From REBR01 sp033721915 (lineage in GTDB: Bacteria; Pseudomonadota; Gammaproteobacteria; Pseudomonadales; Oleiphilaceae): 64,000 nt of DNA. The stretch is from NCBI GenBank assembly GCA_033721915.1, contig JAWWAC010000001.1, forward strand, positions 151,086-215,085, in the 5' to 3' direction. Shown piece after piece: positions 63,840 through 64,000 of the stretch (its first letter is position 1; every line of letters begins with the position of its first letter). The notes below the pieces were generated by a model that was given only the letters and a program-made list of their open reading frames with translations, made no database searches and was not told the origin of the DNA. Position numbers and translations under genes: made by a program.

Positions 63840-64000
63840 TTAATCCCGCGGCAACAGCATCGGGTTGCCATCGTAGAGACGGTTGACGTCTTTCTCGCCC
63901 AGTCTCTCGTGGTCCTCTTCATCCTTCATGCCCAGGTTCACGTCCCACAGTCGGCCGAACTGGCGCTCTGACACGGCCTTGGCCTCGCCCTTGTCCCGCA
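63840..64000 (-). CDS. Unidentified protein, C-terminal 53 codons only
   Basis: Open frame from the right edge to a TAA at 63840: RDKGEAKAVSERQFGRLW, then DVNLGMKDEEDHERLGEKDV and NRLYDGNPMLLPRD. Charged, soluble, no family recognised. Codon use matches its neighbours, so it is probably the end of a real gene. Confidence 0.6.
   Translation of the reverse strand, partial: RDKGEAKAVSERQFGRLWDVNLGMKDEEDHERLGEKDVNRLYDGNPMLLPRD

Noticed and set aside
63624..63971. Plus-strand 115-residue frame at the right edge
   Set aside because: It overlaps antisense the minus-strand gene end, whose stop is followed by a hairpin, and has no family likeness.

Overview
The window is a continuous, high-GC stretch of ordinary bacterial chromosome. 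I see no rRNA, CRISPR array, prophage or intact insertion sequence. Gene content points to a gammaproteobacterium: prpB/prpC/acnD methylcitrate genes under a GntR regulator, the accA-tilS overlap, a wrbA-DUF2069 pair, tamAB, purEK, and HiPIP. A wax-ester synthase/DGAT, two acyl-CoA dehydrogenases, a high-molecular-weight FabG and a FadI-type thiolase suggest a lipid-storing marine or hydrocarbon-degrading lineage such as Alcanivoracaceae or Marinobacter relatives. That placement is inference only.

Layout. 1-4.5 kb (minus): propionate operon gntR-prpB-prpC-acnD, with acnD cut by the window edge; two ATTGT-N2-ACAAW operator-like sites flank the promoter. 4.6-8.2 kb (minus): a five-gene operon (small secreted protein, DUF3106 protein, outer-membrane-like protein, ECF sigma factor, DUF3619-like membrane protein), next to a secreted hendecad-repeat protein. 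8.4-15.9 kb (minus): yghU, tilS, accA, dnaE and a TlpA-like lipoprotein. 16-19.9 kb: wrbA, a DUF2069 protein and a stand-alone GspE/PilB-type ATPase, converging on a DUF3080 lipoprotein. 19.9-22.5 kb (minus): xdhC, an smr gene with a 17-bp tandem repeat between them, and a BPSS1780-type membrane protein. 22.6-25.3 kb: a response regulator-TPR protein with a soluble histidine kinase, then HiPIP. 25.7-29.3 kb: three glycosyltransferases and a sulfotransferase. 29.4-33.3 kb: a secreted CocE/PepX-like hydrolase, then an amidoligase overlapping a class-I glutamine amidotransferase.

33.3-39.7 kb (minus): tamB, tamA and a hemolysin III family protein. 40.1-42.7 kb: two acyl-CoA dehydrogenases preceded by an intergenic region with ordered short repeats. 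42.9-46.8 kb: GDPD, an AraC regulator, an Mpo1-like protein, and a WS/DGAT carrying an H1-like Lys/Ala tail. 47.2-50.2 kb: a penicillin-acylase-family lipoprotein followed by a decayed fragment of a second copy. 50.2-54.7 kb: trmK, a small protein, a pore-less voltage-sensor-like membrane protein, an amidase and a lipase. 54.9-57.9 kb: a thiolase divergent from FabG. 58.0-58.2 kb: tRNA-Val(UAC)-Asp(GUC)-Val(CAC). 58.3-63.6 kb: two envelope/coiled-coil proteins, purE-purK and a GGDEF/EAL protein with a degenerate GGDEF site. An unidentified gene end lies at the right edge.

No single locus is a clear new system. The best candidates for unreported biology are the ECF-sigma/DUF3106 locus with its repeat protein, the amidoligase-GAT pair, the glycosyltransferase/sulfotransferase island, the H1-tailed WS/DGAT, the pore-less voltage-sensor protein, and a codon-context bias (A-ending codons before CTG) seen across genes on both strands.
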